Source: Pectobacterium atrosepticum (GTDB lineage: Bacteria; Pseudomonadota; Gammaproteobacteria; Enterobacterales; Enterobacteriaceae). From it: a stretch of 64,000 bases of DNA. This document shows, piece after piece, positions 57,607 through 64,000 of the stretch (position 1 is its first letter; each line of letters starts with the position of its first letter). Both the position numbers and the translations under genes were made by a program. Under the pieces are notes generated by a model, which worked only from the letters and a program-made list of their open reading frames with translations, did not search any database and was not told the DNA's origin. The stretch spans positions 1,984,001 to 2,048,000 of the forward strand of contig CP036163.1 of the NCBI GenBank assembly GCA_019056595.1. The letters run 5' to 3'.

Positions 57607-58337
57607 TTTTCTTCCTTAAGCACAGATGCGATGAATACAGAGAAAAACATACCGCCGACACCGGCAATAGCGATGGCACCGTCTATCTTGAAATAGGTCA
57701 ATAGCATCGATAATAGCAGGGAAAACAGGACACCAGAAAAGGTACTGATTTTCTTGATCATCGGGACAACGATGGTGATGAACGTGGCAACGATAGAATA
57801 ATCAAGGTGATATTTATCCAGGTCAGGCACAGCAGACGCCATAAGCACGCCAAGAATGCTAAAGATATTCCAAAAGATATAAAAGGTGACGCCCGCACCG
57901 ATTAAATAGCTGGCGCTGACATTATTCTTCCTATCTTTCTTTTCACTGAGCGCAAAAAGTTCATCTGATAATAAAAAACCAATAGGCAGCCGTTTTCTTA
58001 ATTTCAAGGTCGAAACGTATTCGCGTAATGTCAGGCCGTATATCAAGTGCTGTGCGGTGATAAAGAAAACGGATATTAATAACGTCGCGACATTCGCCCC
58101 AGACATGAGCAATCCTAACGAGACTAATTGTGCGGCTCCCGCAAAAATAATAGCGGACATCCCGATACTTTGCCCGACGGATAATCCCGATTGGATAGCC
58201 ATTGAGCCAGCAAGAATCCCCCAGGGCACAACCGATAAACAGAGAGGAAGCATTTCAACCACGCCGGTCATAAAGTGCTTCCACGGGCTAATTGTGTCTT
58301 TTACTGCCGATGACGAACGAGCTACGGTGTTTTCCAT
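57603..58337 (-). CDS. AzlC-family amino acid exporter
   Basis: Large subunit of an AzlCD exporter in the inner membrane. The protein is 244 aa from ATG 58337 with about seven membrane segments. Family marks are LPLCLSVVPWGILAGSMAIQ near residue 30 and IFAGAAQLVSLGLLMSGAN near 65, then LRKRLPIGFLLSDELFALS near 125. Neither ATG 58337 nor ATG 58355 has a good Shine-Dalgarno; the shorter is used because it looks like the family N-terminus. An AraC-type regulator gene lies upstream on the same strand, the common arrangement for regulator-exporter cassettes. Confidence 0.85.
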   Translation of the reverse strand: MENTVARSSSAVKDTISPWKHFMTGVVEMLPLCLSVVPWGILAGSMAIQSGLSVGQSIGMSAIIFAGAAQLVSLGLLMSGANVATLLISVFFITAQHLIYGLTLREYVSTLKLRKRLPIGFLLSDELFALSEKKDRKNNVSASYLIGAGVTFYIFWNIFSILGVLMASAVPDLDKYHLDYSIVATFITIVVPMIKKISTFSGVLFSLLLSMLLTYFKIDGAIAIAGVGGMFFSVFIASVLKEEK

Positions 58338-58443
58338 ATAACATTGCACTACCATAAATAAATCGATAGCGGGAAATTAACAAAACGCGTTTTAATAGTA
58401 TTGGATAAAGTTGCTGCGTCTCAGAATAGAGAACGAGCCTATT

Positions 58444-58524
58444 TATACCCTAAATAATTCGAGTTTTAGGACAAAACGTTAACGTTTTAAACAACGCACA
58501 GGCAACTTGAAGTATGACGGGTTA
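58444..58524. repeat. short ERIC-like element, internal part missing
   Basis: TATACCCTAAATAATTCGAG (58444-58463) and TTGAAGTATGACGGGTTAT (58506-58524) match the two ends of the ERIC-like element at 47510-47638. The ERIC core is absent. In its place is a different 40-nt centre with the palindrome AAAACGTTAACGTTTT. The right end supplies the stop codon of the araC-type gene. Confidence 0.75.
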
Positions 58525-59358
58525 TGCGTTGCCTTTAGCAAACTCGCCTGGCGTCAGCCCCAAAGAATTTTTGAAATGACGATGGAGGTGGCTCTGATCG
58601 GTAAACCCACACGACACAGAGACATCGAGGATAGAACTACCTTTACGCAATAGGTCTTTAGCCTTGCGCAGACGAGCCTGAATCAAATAAGCGTGGGGCG
58701 TAATACCGACAACCGCTTTAAACTGCCGTAAGAAGTGCCACACGCTGAGCTCGGCGAGTTCTGCCAATTCAACGAGAGCGAGTTCTCTCTCAGGATAGCT
58801 GTCCATAAAGGCTTTAACGTTCAGTATATTTTGAGTCGCAATGGGCAACATTTGTGGCGTCAGGCGAGTCTTGCTATAGCGCATCGTTAGCCAGGTCAGT
58901 GAAGATAACAGTAGCGTTTCTTTCAATAGCATATTGCCCGGCTGAGCAAGCATATTGAACGTCATGAGCAACTGTTCCGCCAACCCTGGATCGTGCACCA
59001 CAGCATCAGGAAACCACGGAATGGAATCCTTTGAGCGTTGAAGCTCCTGATTAATTGAACGAAAAAGGTCAGGATGCGGATAAATAGCCCGATAGGCCCA
59101 GCCGGTTTCGACCTCAGAACTTCCCGTATGCACATCGTCCGCATTCACCAAGATGATGTCACCTTTGGGCGCAACATGCTCTGCACCTGAACGATAAAAG
59201 CGCTGAGCGCCCTGCTCAATCACGCTGATGCAATAGGTATCATGAACATGCCGAGGAAAACGCTGCTGGTAGTACTGCGCCTGCAACATATCCAGACCGC
59301 CGAGTGCGTCAAGGTGCTTGAAGTTTGTCTGCTCTTGCGCAACCGGCTTTTTATGCAC
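58522..59358 (-). CDS. AraC-family transcriptional regulator
   Basis: Protein of 278 aa. The N-terminal cupin domain (AraC-binding type, about 20-160) has RHVHDTYCISVIEQGAQRFY and GDIILVNADDVHTGS. The C-terminal double HTH has LAELAELSVWHFLRQFKAVVGITPHAYLIQ (about 195-225) and SVSCGFTDQSHLHRHFKNSLGLTPGEF (near 245-275). Such regulators often control a neighbouring exporter; azlCD lies downstream on the same strand across a short ERIC-like element, so they may share a transcript. The ligand is not known. Confidence 0.88.
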   Translation of the reverse strand: MHKKPVAQEQTNFKHLDALGGLDMLQAQYYQQRFPRHVHDTYCISVIEQGAQRFYRSGAEHVAPKGDIILVNADDVHTGSSEVETGWAYRAIYPHPDLFRSINQELQRSKDSIPWFPDAVVHDPGLAEQLLMTFNMLAQPGNMLLKETLLLSSLTWLTMRYSKTRLTPQMLPIATQNILNVKAFMDSYPERELALVELAELAELSVWHFLRQFKAVVGITPHAYLIQARLRKAKDLLRKGSSILDVSVSCGFTDQSHLHRHFKNSLGLTPGEFAKGNA

Positions 59359-59495
59359 GCATCAATCCTCTTATCGTTTGTACAAAATTGCTCTGGCGGA
59401 GAAGCAACATGCGAGCGTTATCATCCAGAAGCAGTGAACCTGTTTCATTGATTCTATCAGAAGTGGATTAACATCCCATGCGGGAAAAAACGTCG

Positions 59496-59524
59496 AAAAA
59501 AAGCCAGCGACACAAGCCGCTGGC
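59496..59524 (-). terminator. terminator of the chemoreceptor gene
   Basis: On the minus strand GCCAGCG / CGCTGGC (7 bp, 8-nt loop) is followed by seven T residues, about 50 nt after the stop. Confidence 0.9.
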
Positions 59525-59576
59525 GATCAATGATACATCTCTGTTTTTTACCGCTCTGGCTTTTTTACCAACGGGA

Positions 59577-61196
59577 TTACATCAGGTGAAACCTAGACAC
59601 CCCAAGATTCAACCTCTCAGCCTGCTGCTCCAGCGATGAGGCAGACGAGGAAGCCTCCAACACCAGCGTCGTGTTTTGTTGCGTAACCCGATCCATTTCT
59701 GATATCGCTAACGACACCTGATTGATACCGCTGCTTTGCTCATCGGAAGCCAGCGCAATCTCATTCATGATCCGGGTGACGTTATTAATTTCGGCGACAA
59801 TCTCAGCCATCGCTTTACCCGCTTCAGACGCCAGCGTCGTCCCCTCCGTCACTCTGGTTGCGGATTCTTTAATTAGTGCGGCAATCTCTGTCGCTGCGTT
59901 AGCAGAGCGCTGTGCCAGATTACGCACTTCTCCTGCAACCACCGCAAACCCTTTGCCTTGCTCACCCGCTCGGGCGGCTTCCACCGCCGCATTCAGCGCC
60001 AGAATATTGGTCTGGAATGCAATCCCGTTAATAAGCGCAATAATCTCAGAAATTTTGCCTGAACTTTTGGCAATGTCCGCCATCGAACCCACAACCTGTT
60101 CCACAATGCTGCCACCGTTCACCGCTTTAGACGACGTATCCGTCGCCGCCTTGCTAGCATGATGCGCATTATCGGTATTTTGTTTCACCGCCGCCGTGAG
60201 CTGTTCCATACTGGCAGCCGTTTCCGCCAGCGCCGCAGCCTGCTGTTCCGTTCGTGCGGACAAATCTGTATTGCCAACGGCGATTTTCGTCGAACTGCTG
60301 TGAATAGACTCCGCGCTATCACGCACCGAGCCAACCGTTTCTGAGAGTGAATCCTGCATTTGCTGGATATTGTTACCCAAAATGCCTATTTCATTTCTCC
60401 CCACATCCGCACGCGCACGCGTTAAGTCCCCCTGCGCGATCGCCTGTATACGCGACACCCAATACTGTATTGGGTTAATAATAACTCGGCGAATTAATAA
60501 GAACGTCATGCCGGTTAACACGATGGCAAGAATAAATGCCCCGGTCATGAGCGTGTATCCCAGCGTTGAATGTCTCTCAGCCGTCACATTAATATTCTTG
60601 GCCATCTCAACCCGATAAAGGTAGGACGCTTTCAGCGGCACATCGTACTCATCATCCAATTTAGACATCGTCGTCGACTCAAACGCATTGAGTTCTTCAA
60701 CATTACCTTTTTTCGCTATGTCAAACATGGGCTTGGTACCCCGCTCAACATAATCGCTATAACGCGCTTTTAGCTCATTATCACGGGCGAGTTCAACATC
60801 AGAACGGGCCGCTCTATTTTGATATCCGTTAAACATTTGCTGCGACATCACCAGCCGTTCTTCTGCGGCTTTCATACTGGCGTTGTAATTGTTCGTAAGA
60901 CCATTATGTAAATGGTTCACGGCATGCAGCAAATTCATACGTGCCGCACGCATATGGTTAGCGCTATCAACTAACTCCATCCGAACATTCAATTCCAGCG
61001 TTGATTCATTTAATGACAATTCTGCCTGCTTCAGAAAGTAGGATGATGTTGCGACAGCAACGGCAAAGAGCAGTAAAACACCAGAAAAAACAATAATAAA
61101 AAGAGGCGTTAACTTAATATTATGCACCCCAGGGGAGGAATGCCAAGGTTCTGATTTTTCGTAAAGTGCTATTGACTGATACGGTACATCGCTCAT
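59577..61196 (-). CDS. methyl-accepting chemotaxis protein
   Basis: Transmembrane chemoreceptor, 539 aa. It has an unusually long cytoplasmic N-terminus (about 27 residues, [18 protein letters not shown]), TM1 (about 28-50, [20 protein letters not shown]), and a periplasmic four-helix-bundle domain of about 150 residues. TM2 (about 212-235) is followed by HAMP ([19 protein letters not shown], about 238-290) and the signalling hairpin with tip [20 protein letters not shown]. It ends in [10 protein letters not shown] and lacks the NWETF-type pentapeptide that binds CheR and CheB, so it needs other receptors for adaptation. The ligand cannot be told. The start lies 1 nt beyond a Shine-Dalgarno-poor region. 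Confidence 0.93.
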   Translation of the reverse strand: MSDVPYQSIALYEKSEPWHSSPGVHNIKLTPLFIIVFSGVLLLFAVAVATSSYFLKQAELSLNESTLELNVRMELVDSANHMRAARMNLLHAVNHLHNGLTNNYNASMKAAEERLVMSQQMFNGYQNRAARSDVELARDNELKARYSDYVERGTKPMFDIAKKGNVEELNAFESTTMSKLDDEYDVPLKASYLYRVEMAKNINVTAERHSTLGYTLMTGAFILAIVLTGMTFLLIRRVIINPIQYWVSRIQAIAQGDLTRARADVGRNEIGILGNNIQQMQDSLSETVGSVRDSAESIHSSSTKIAVGNTDLSARTEQQAAALAETAASMEQLTAAVKQNTDNAHHASKAATDTSSKAVNGGSIVEQVVGSMADIAKSSGKISEIIALINGIAFQTNILALNAAVEAARAGEQGKGFAVVAGEVRNLAQRSANAATEIAALIKESATRVTEGTTLASEAGKAMAEIVAEINNVTRIMNEIALASDEQSSGINQVSLAISEMDRVTQQNTTLVLEASSSASSLEQQAERLNLGVSRFHLM

Positions 61197-61766
61197 TTTT
61201 ACATCCGTCGAGTTATTCAGAAAGTTGCTGTGAAGTGAATTTCAGGTAAACAAGGAAAAATAAAACGCCACCACATGTTACATAGCATTTAAATATTATA
61301 ACAATGTGCGTTAAGTACGAGAGAAAAAATAGGAACCTCTAAAAATAATTTTATCTACAAGATCGCCATCACGGAAAAGCGTCATTTCAACGAAAATCAT
61401 TTCAATTAAAAACAATTCAAAACGTAAACTATTACATAAGGTTAGTGAATCATCTTGGTCACCACACTTACGTGACCATTCATTATTAGTATAGAAACAC
61501 ATTCATAGAATTGTTTAATTTTAATGACAATGAATTCCATTCTAATATTTTATTTTTGGTATTAAATCATCTTCACGTTAGCATTATCTGCATACCACCC
61601 TCTGCAGGCAGGCTTTCCCTCTTCTTCTCAACCTACTTTTGCGAAACCGCACGCAGCCTCATCACGTCGTTTAATTTTCAGAGAAATAAGCGGGTATATT
61701 TCACGCTCCACCAATGGAAGCGTTGACATTCGTCAACATAAAAATTTACCATGGCCCTCTATAGCG
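61197..61766. other. A+T-rich region with no convincing gene
   Basis: These 570 nt separate the divergent chemoreceptor and the HicA-like gene. The frames at 61311-61502 (minus) and 61511-61726 (plus) have no ribosome binding site or family resemblance. No sigma-28-type promoter could be fixed for the chemoreceptor gene. Confidence 0.5.
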
Positions 61767-61994
61767 ATGAAAAAACATCCAAATAAGCATATACAGGAAG
61801 CTATTGAATACGCATTAACGCGGGGGTGGCGTTTTTATTCCAGTAACGGACATGCATTTGGCAGGCTTATCTGCAGCACGCCAGACCACAGTACTCATAT
61901 AATGAGTATTTGGTCCACGCCATCAGTCTCGGAAAACCACGCAAAGCAAATCCGCCGCAACGTCGATAGCTGTCTGGCAATGCAGAAACAGTAG
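61767..61994 (+). CDS. small HicA-like protein
   Basis: Protein of 75 aa, basic (many Lys, Arg, His). The layout resembles HicA-type mRNA-interferase toxins with a dsRNA-binding-like fold: a first helix (IQEAIEYALTRGW), a strand-turn with SSNGHAFGRLIC that places His29 where HicA has its catalytic His, a strand (HIMSIWSTP), and a last helix (NHAKQIRRNVDSCLA). Length fits HicA. I infer the family from this pattern only. It lies 28 nt upstream of an HTH gene in the same direction, as a toxin with its antitoxin would. No Shine-Dalgarno is evident. Confidence 0.6.
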   Translation: MKKHPNKHIQEAIEYALTRGWRFYSSNGHAFGRLICSTPDHSTHIMSIWSTPSVSENHAKQIRRNVDSCLAMQKQ

Positions 61995-62022
61995 AAGACA
62001 CATACGGCTTACTGAGGAATTT

Positions 62023-62580
62023 ATGGCAACGTATCACTTCTCTCTCACGCTATCGGGCGTTTGTGCAGACACCGCAGGACTAGAAGATGCACTTTTTGCC
62101 AGCGGCTGCGACGATGCTCTGATCTGCTTCTATGGCAACGCCGTCTATCTCGAATTTGATCGAGAAAGCCCGCATTTTTCTACCGCAGTCATCAGCGCTA
62201 TTCATGATATTGAGTCCGCAGATATTCAGGCAAGAGTCCACTCCGTCGATGCGGCCTGGGTTGGGATTAGTGACATCGCCGCCTTAGCCGCGCTGTCGCG
62301 TCAAGCCATTGCGCTTCTAAAAGATGGAAAACGTGGCGCAGGCGATTTCCCCTCTCCGGTTCAACGCTTACGCGGTACATCGCCGCTATGGGAGTGGAGT
62401 GATGTCGCCGACTGGCTAGCCAAACAAAAAAAAATACCACAGGAATTGGCCGACAACGCTCGGCAGCTTGCCACGATTAATCTGGCCTTGCAGATACGCA
62501 ATGCACACCAGCAGGACGAATTGGCGCGTTATTGTGCATTGCTCAGCGAGGGTAAACCATTACGTGAAAACTACCGCTGA
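62023..62580 (+). CDS. HTH protein, possible antitoxin of the HicA-like gene
   Basis: Protein of 185 aa. The N-terminal 75 residues look like an alpha/beta ferredoxin-type domain (ATYHFSLTLSGVCADTAGLE, then ALICFYGNAVYLEFDRES). Residues about 78-135 look like an excisionase/MerR-type winged HTH: VGISDIAALAALSRQAI, then a Pro-containing wing FPSPVQRLRG and LWEWSDVADWLAKQ. The remaining helix is charged. TGAGGA precedes the ATG. The layout (small RNA-binding-like protein, then DNA-binding protein) suggests an autoregulated toxin-antitoxin operon, but it is unlike classic HicB in domain order. Function is not established. Confidence 0.65.
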   Translation: MATYHFSLTLSGVCADTAGLEDALFASGCDDALICFYGNAVYLEFDRESPHFSTAVISAIHDIESADIQARVHSVDAAWVGISDIAALAALSRQAIALLKDGKRGAGDFPSPVQRLRGTSPLWEWSDVADWLAKQKKIPQELADNARQLATINLALQIRNAHQQDELARYCALLSEGKPLRENYR

Positions 62581-62639
62581 TATCTCCTTAGGGTAAACCA
62601 TCAGCGACAACTCAAACGCGGTAAGCAGATCTGCACCAT

Positions 62640-62668
62640 AAAAAAAACCAGCGAGAAAACTCGCTGGT
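62640..62668 (-). terminator. SgrS terminator
   Basis: On the minus strand ACCAGCGAG / CTCGCTGGT (9 bp, 4-nt loop) followed by eight T residues. The U-run is required for Hfq binding of SgrS. Confidence 0.93.
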
Positions 62669-62712
62669 TGGTGAAACATCACCATTACTCAGAATACATT
62701 TCCTCGCACCAC

Positions 62713-62877
62713 CTAGAGCCAATGACGGTATTCGTCGTCGGACATTTCGTTCAGGTGCCACTGCGTCGCCTGCTGCAATAATGCAACGCGCTGTTGGGTA
62801 GACATCCATCGCAACCACTTCACTTTACAGGTCGATAAGTAGGTTCGATAGAACTGGGACAAACGGGAAATTGTCAT
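62713..62877 (-). CDS. sgrT: glucose uptake inhibitor SgrT
   Basis: Small protein, 54 aa, encoded within SgrS. It blocks glucose transport by PtsG (EIICB-Glc). The N-terminal RLSQFYRTY and the central KVKWLRWMSTQQRVALLQQA match E. coli SgrT (QFYQHYF, LCWLRWLSVPQRLTMLEG). It is longer than E. coli SgrT (43 aa) by a charged C-terminus (NEMSDDEYRHWL). GGAGG lies 7 nt before ATG 62877. The frame is open further upstream, but the SgrS 5' end excludes that. Confidence 0.9.
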   Translation of the reverse strand: MTISRLSQFYRTYLSTCKVKWLRWMSTQQRVALLQQATQWHLNEMSDDEYRHWL

Positions 62878-62917
62878 GAGCCACCTCCTCTCTTTCCTTG
62901 TTAGAAAGTATCGACGT

Positions 62918-62923
62918 AATATA
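62918..62923 (-). promoter_or_regulatory. -10 element of the sgrS promoter
   Basis: TATATT on the minus strand, about 45 nt before sgrT and 45 nt from the divergent sgrR start. No good -35 is present, as expected for a promoter needing the activator SgrR. Confidence 0.5.
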
Positions 62924-62967
62924 GGGAAAGATAAATTGATGACTTTAGTGCAGGGAGTTCCTCTTTT

Positions 62968-64000
62968 ATGTCTTCTCCTCGATTGCAACAACAGTTCATC
63001 CGTCTGTGGCAACACTTTCAGGGACAAACCACCGACACCACGCTGCAAGAGCTGACGGGGGTGCTGAACTGCTCACGCCGCCATATCCGCTCGTTATTGA
63101 ACGCGATGCAGCTGGAAGGCTGGCTCATCTGGCAGGCAGAAGCCGGAAGAGGAAAACGTTCGCAGCTCTCCTTTGTGTATACCGGATTAGCGCTACAGCA
63201 ACAGCGTGCCGAGGATCTGCTAGAACAGGATCGTATTGAGCAACTGGTGCAGTTGGTCGGTGACAAAGAAGCGGTGCGCCAGATGCTACTCTCCCACCTT
63301 GGCCGGAGTTTCCGGCAAGGAAAGCACATTCTGCGCATCCTCTATTACCGCCCATTACGCAATTTGCTGCCCAGTTCGGCACTGCGGCGCTCAGAAATGC
63401 ATATTGCGCGACAAATTTTTAGCGGCCTGACCAATATAAATGAGGAAAATGGGGAACTAAAACCCGACCTGGCTCATCACTGGCAGATGCTAGCACCGCT
63501 GCACTGGCGCTTTTATCTGCGGCCGGCTATCCGTTTCCATCACGGTCGTGAACTCACGATGGACGACATCACCACATCATTATCACGGCTCATTCCGCTT
63601 CCACTCTTCTCCCATATTGAAGCGGTGAATTCACCGATGCCGTTTGTGATTGATATCCGGCTGAGTAGCCCAGATAAATGGCTGCCGTGGCTCCTGGCCA
63701 GCGTGCACGCCATGATTCTGCCGCAGGAGTGGCAAACGCTGCCGAATTTCGCCCAACACCCGATTGGCACCGGGCCTTACGCTGTAGTACGCAATAACAG
63801 CAGCCAGTTGAAGATCCGCGCCTTCGACGACTATTTTGGCTATCGGGCGCTGATTGATGAGGTCAACATTTGGGTCTTGCCGGACGAGCCGGAAGAAATG
63901 CCAGTGTCTGTCCAATTCCAGTCTGATGATTCCCACCATGAACAGCTGGAAAGCCGAATGGAAGAAGGCGGTTATTTCCTGTTATTCGACAAACGATCGC
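62968..64000 (+). CDS. sgrR: transcriptional activator SgrR, 3' end outside window
   Basis: Activator of sgrS in response to accumulated sugar phosphates. About 344 of 551 residues are in the window. The N-terminal winged HTH has [43 protein letters not shown] (about 25-55) and [20 protein letters not shown]. Then a solute-binding-protein-like domain begins near residue 160 ([55 protein letters not shown]), which binds the signal. AGGGAG lies 10 nt before ATG 62968. It is divergent from sgrS, as in E. coli, where setA follows sgrS; setA is not here. Confidence 0.96.
   Translation, partial: MSSPRLQQQFIRLWQHFQGQTTDTTLQELTGVLNCSRRHIRSLLNAMQLEGWLIWQAEAGRGKRSQLSFVYTGLALQQQRAEDLLEQDRIEQLVQLVGDKEAVRQMLLSHLGRSFRQGKHILRILYYRPLRNLLPSSALRRSEMHIARQIFSGLTNINEENGELKPDLAHHWQMLAPLHWRFYLRPAIRFHHGRELTMDDITTSLSRLIPLPLFSHIEAVNSPMPFVIDIRLSSPDKWLPWLLASVHAMILPQEWQTLPNFAQHPIGTGPYAVVRNNSSQLKIRAFDDYFGYRALIDEVNIWVLPDEPEEMPVSVQFQSDDSHHEQLESRMEEGGYFLLFDKRS

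Larger units (their letters stand above)
62640..62912 (-). ncRNA. sgrS: SgrS small RNA (approximate ends)
   Basis: Dual-function Hfq-binding RNA made during glucose-phosphate stress. It pairs with ptsG mRNA and carries the sgrT frame. The 5' end is placed about 7 nt after the -10 TATATT (62923-62918), so it is approximate. The ptsG-pairing core CTGAGTAATGG (62692-62682) is 21 nt after the sgrT stop and matches the E. coli word CTGAGTATTGG. It is followed by the short hairpin GGTG / CACC and the terminator. The RNA is divergent from sgrR, which should activate it. E. coli SgrS is 227 nt; this one would be about 273 nt. Confidence 0.88.

Noticed and set aside
61511-61726. 71-codon frame before the HicA-like gene
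   Set aside because: Composition is that of A+T-rich non-coding DNA and no Shine-Dalgarno is present.

Overview
The window is a chromosome segment of an enterobacterium in the order Enterobacterales. The protein sequences read like Pectobacterium or a close soft-rot relative, but no ribosomal marker is present, so the genus is an inference. Most of it is a conserved block known from Escherichia coli (lpd-aceFE-pdhR-aroP ... ampED-nadC-ppdD-hofBC-guaC-coaE-zapD-yacG-mutT-secA-secM-lpxC, the dcw cluster ftsZ to mraZ, cra, ilvHI, leuLABCD, sgrS/sgrR). Accessory genes interrupt the block at several joints. No rRNA, tRNA, CRISPR array or insertion sequence was seen.

Layout. 1-544: edge of an unidentified, possibly phage-related gene. 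0.7-7.9 kb (minus): pyruvate dehydrogenase genes pdhR-aceE-aceF-lpd, with a perfect PdhR box in front of pdhR, a 63-nt hairpin between pdhR and aceE, and a terminator between aceF and lpd. 8.5-9.9 kb: aroP with a TyrR-like box. 10.0-12.4 kb: a sugar symporter and a GH43 glycosidase, absent from this place in E. coli. 12.4-13.9 kb: ampD-ampE. 14.3-15.2 kb: tsx with a perfect CRP site. 15.3-19.6 kb: nadC, then ppdD-hofB-hofC, where hofB carries an in-frame stop. 19.7-26.6 kb: guaC; coaE-zapD-yacG; mutT; secM-secA. 26.6-27.1 kb: a DUF721/DciA-like gene.

27.1-45.1 kb (minus): lpxC and the complete dcw cluster, from the mraZ promoter with its three 10-nt MraZ repeats through rsmH, ftsL, ftsI, murE, murF, mraY, murD, ftsW, murG, murC, ddlB, ftsQ, ftsA and ftsZ. 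Many neighbours overlap or are nearly abutting. Together they make lipid II, septal peptidoglycan and the divisome. 45.8-46.2 kb: alaE, inserted between mraZ and cra. 46.3-49.9 kb: cra and ilvIH, with an ERIC-like repeat.

50.3-57.2 kb: a long-chain acyl-CoA synthetase occupies the position where E. coli has leuO. It is followed by the leu operon with a 27-codon leader peptide (five CUA Leu codons) and an attenuator. 57.3-62.6 kb: an accessory block in the place of E. coli setA, holding azlC-azlD, an AraC-family regulator, a second short ERIC-like element, a chemoreceptor, and a two-gene module of a HicA-like small protein and an HTH protein. 62.6-64 kb: the glucose-phosphate stress locus, with the dual-function RNA SgrS/SgrT divergent from sgrR, which runs off the right edge.

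The strongest points for a second look are the broken hofB, the HicA-like/HTH pair, the hairpin that buries the nadC ribosome binding site, the diverged SecM arrest peptide and the pdhR-aceE hairpin.
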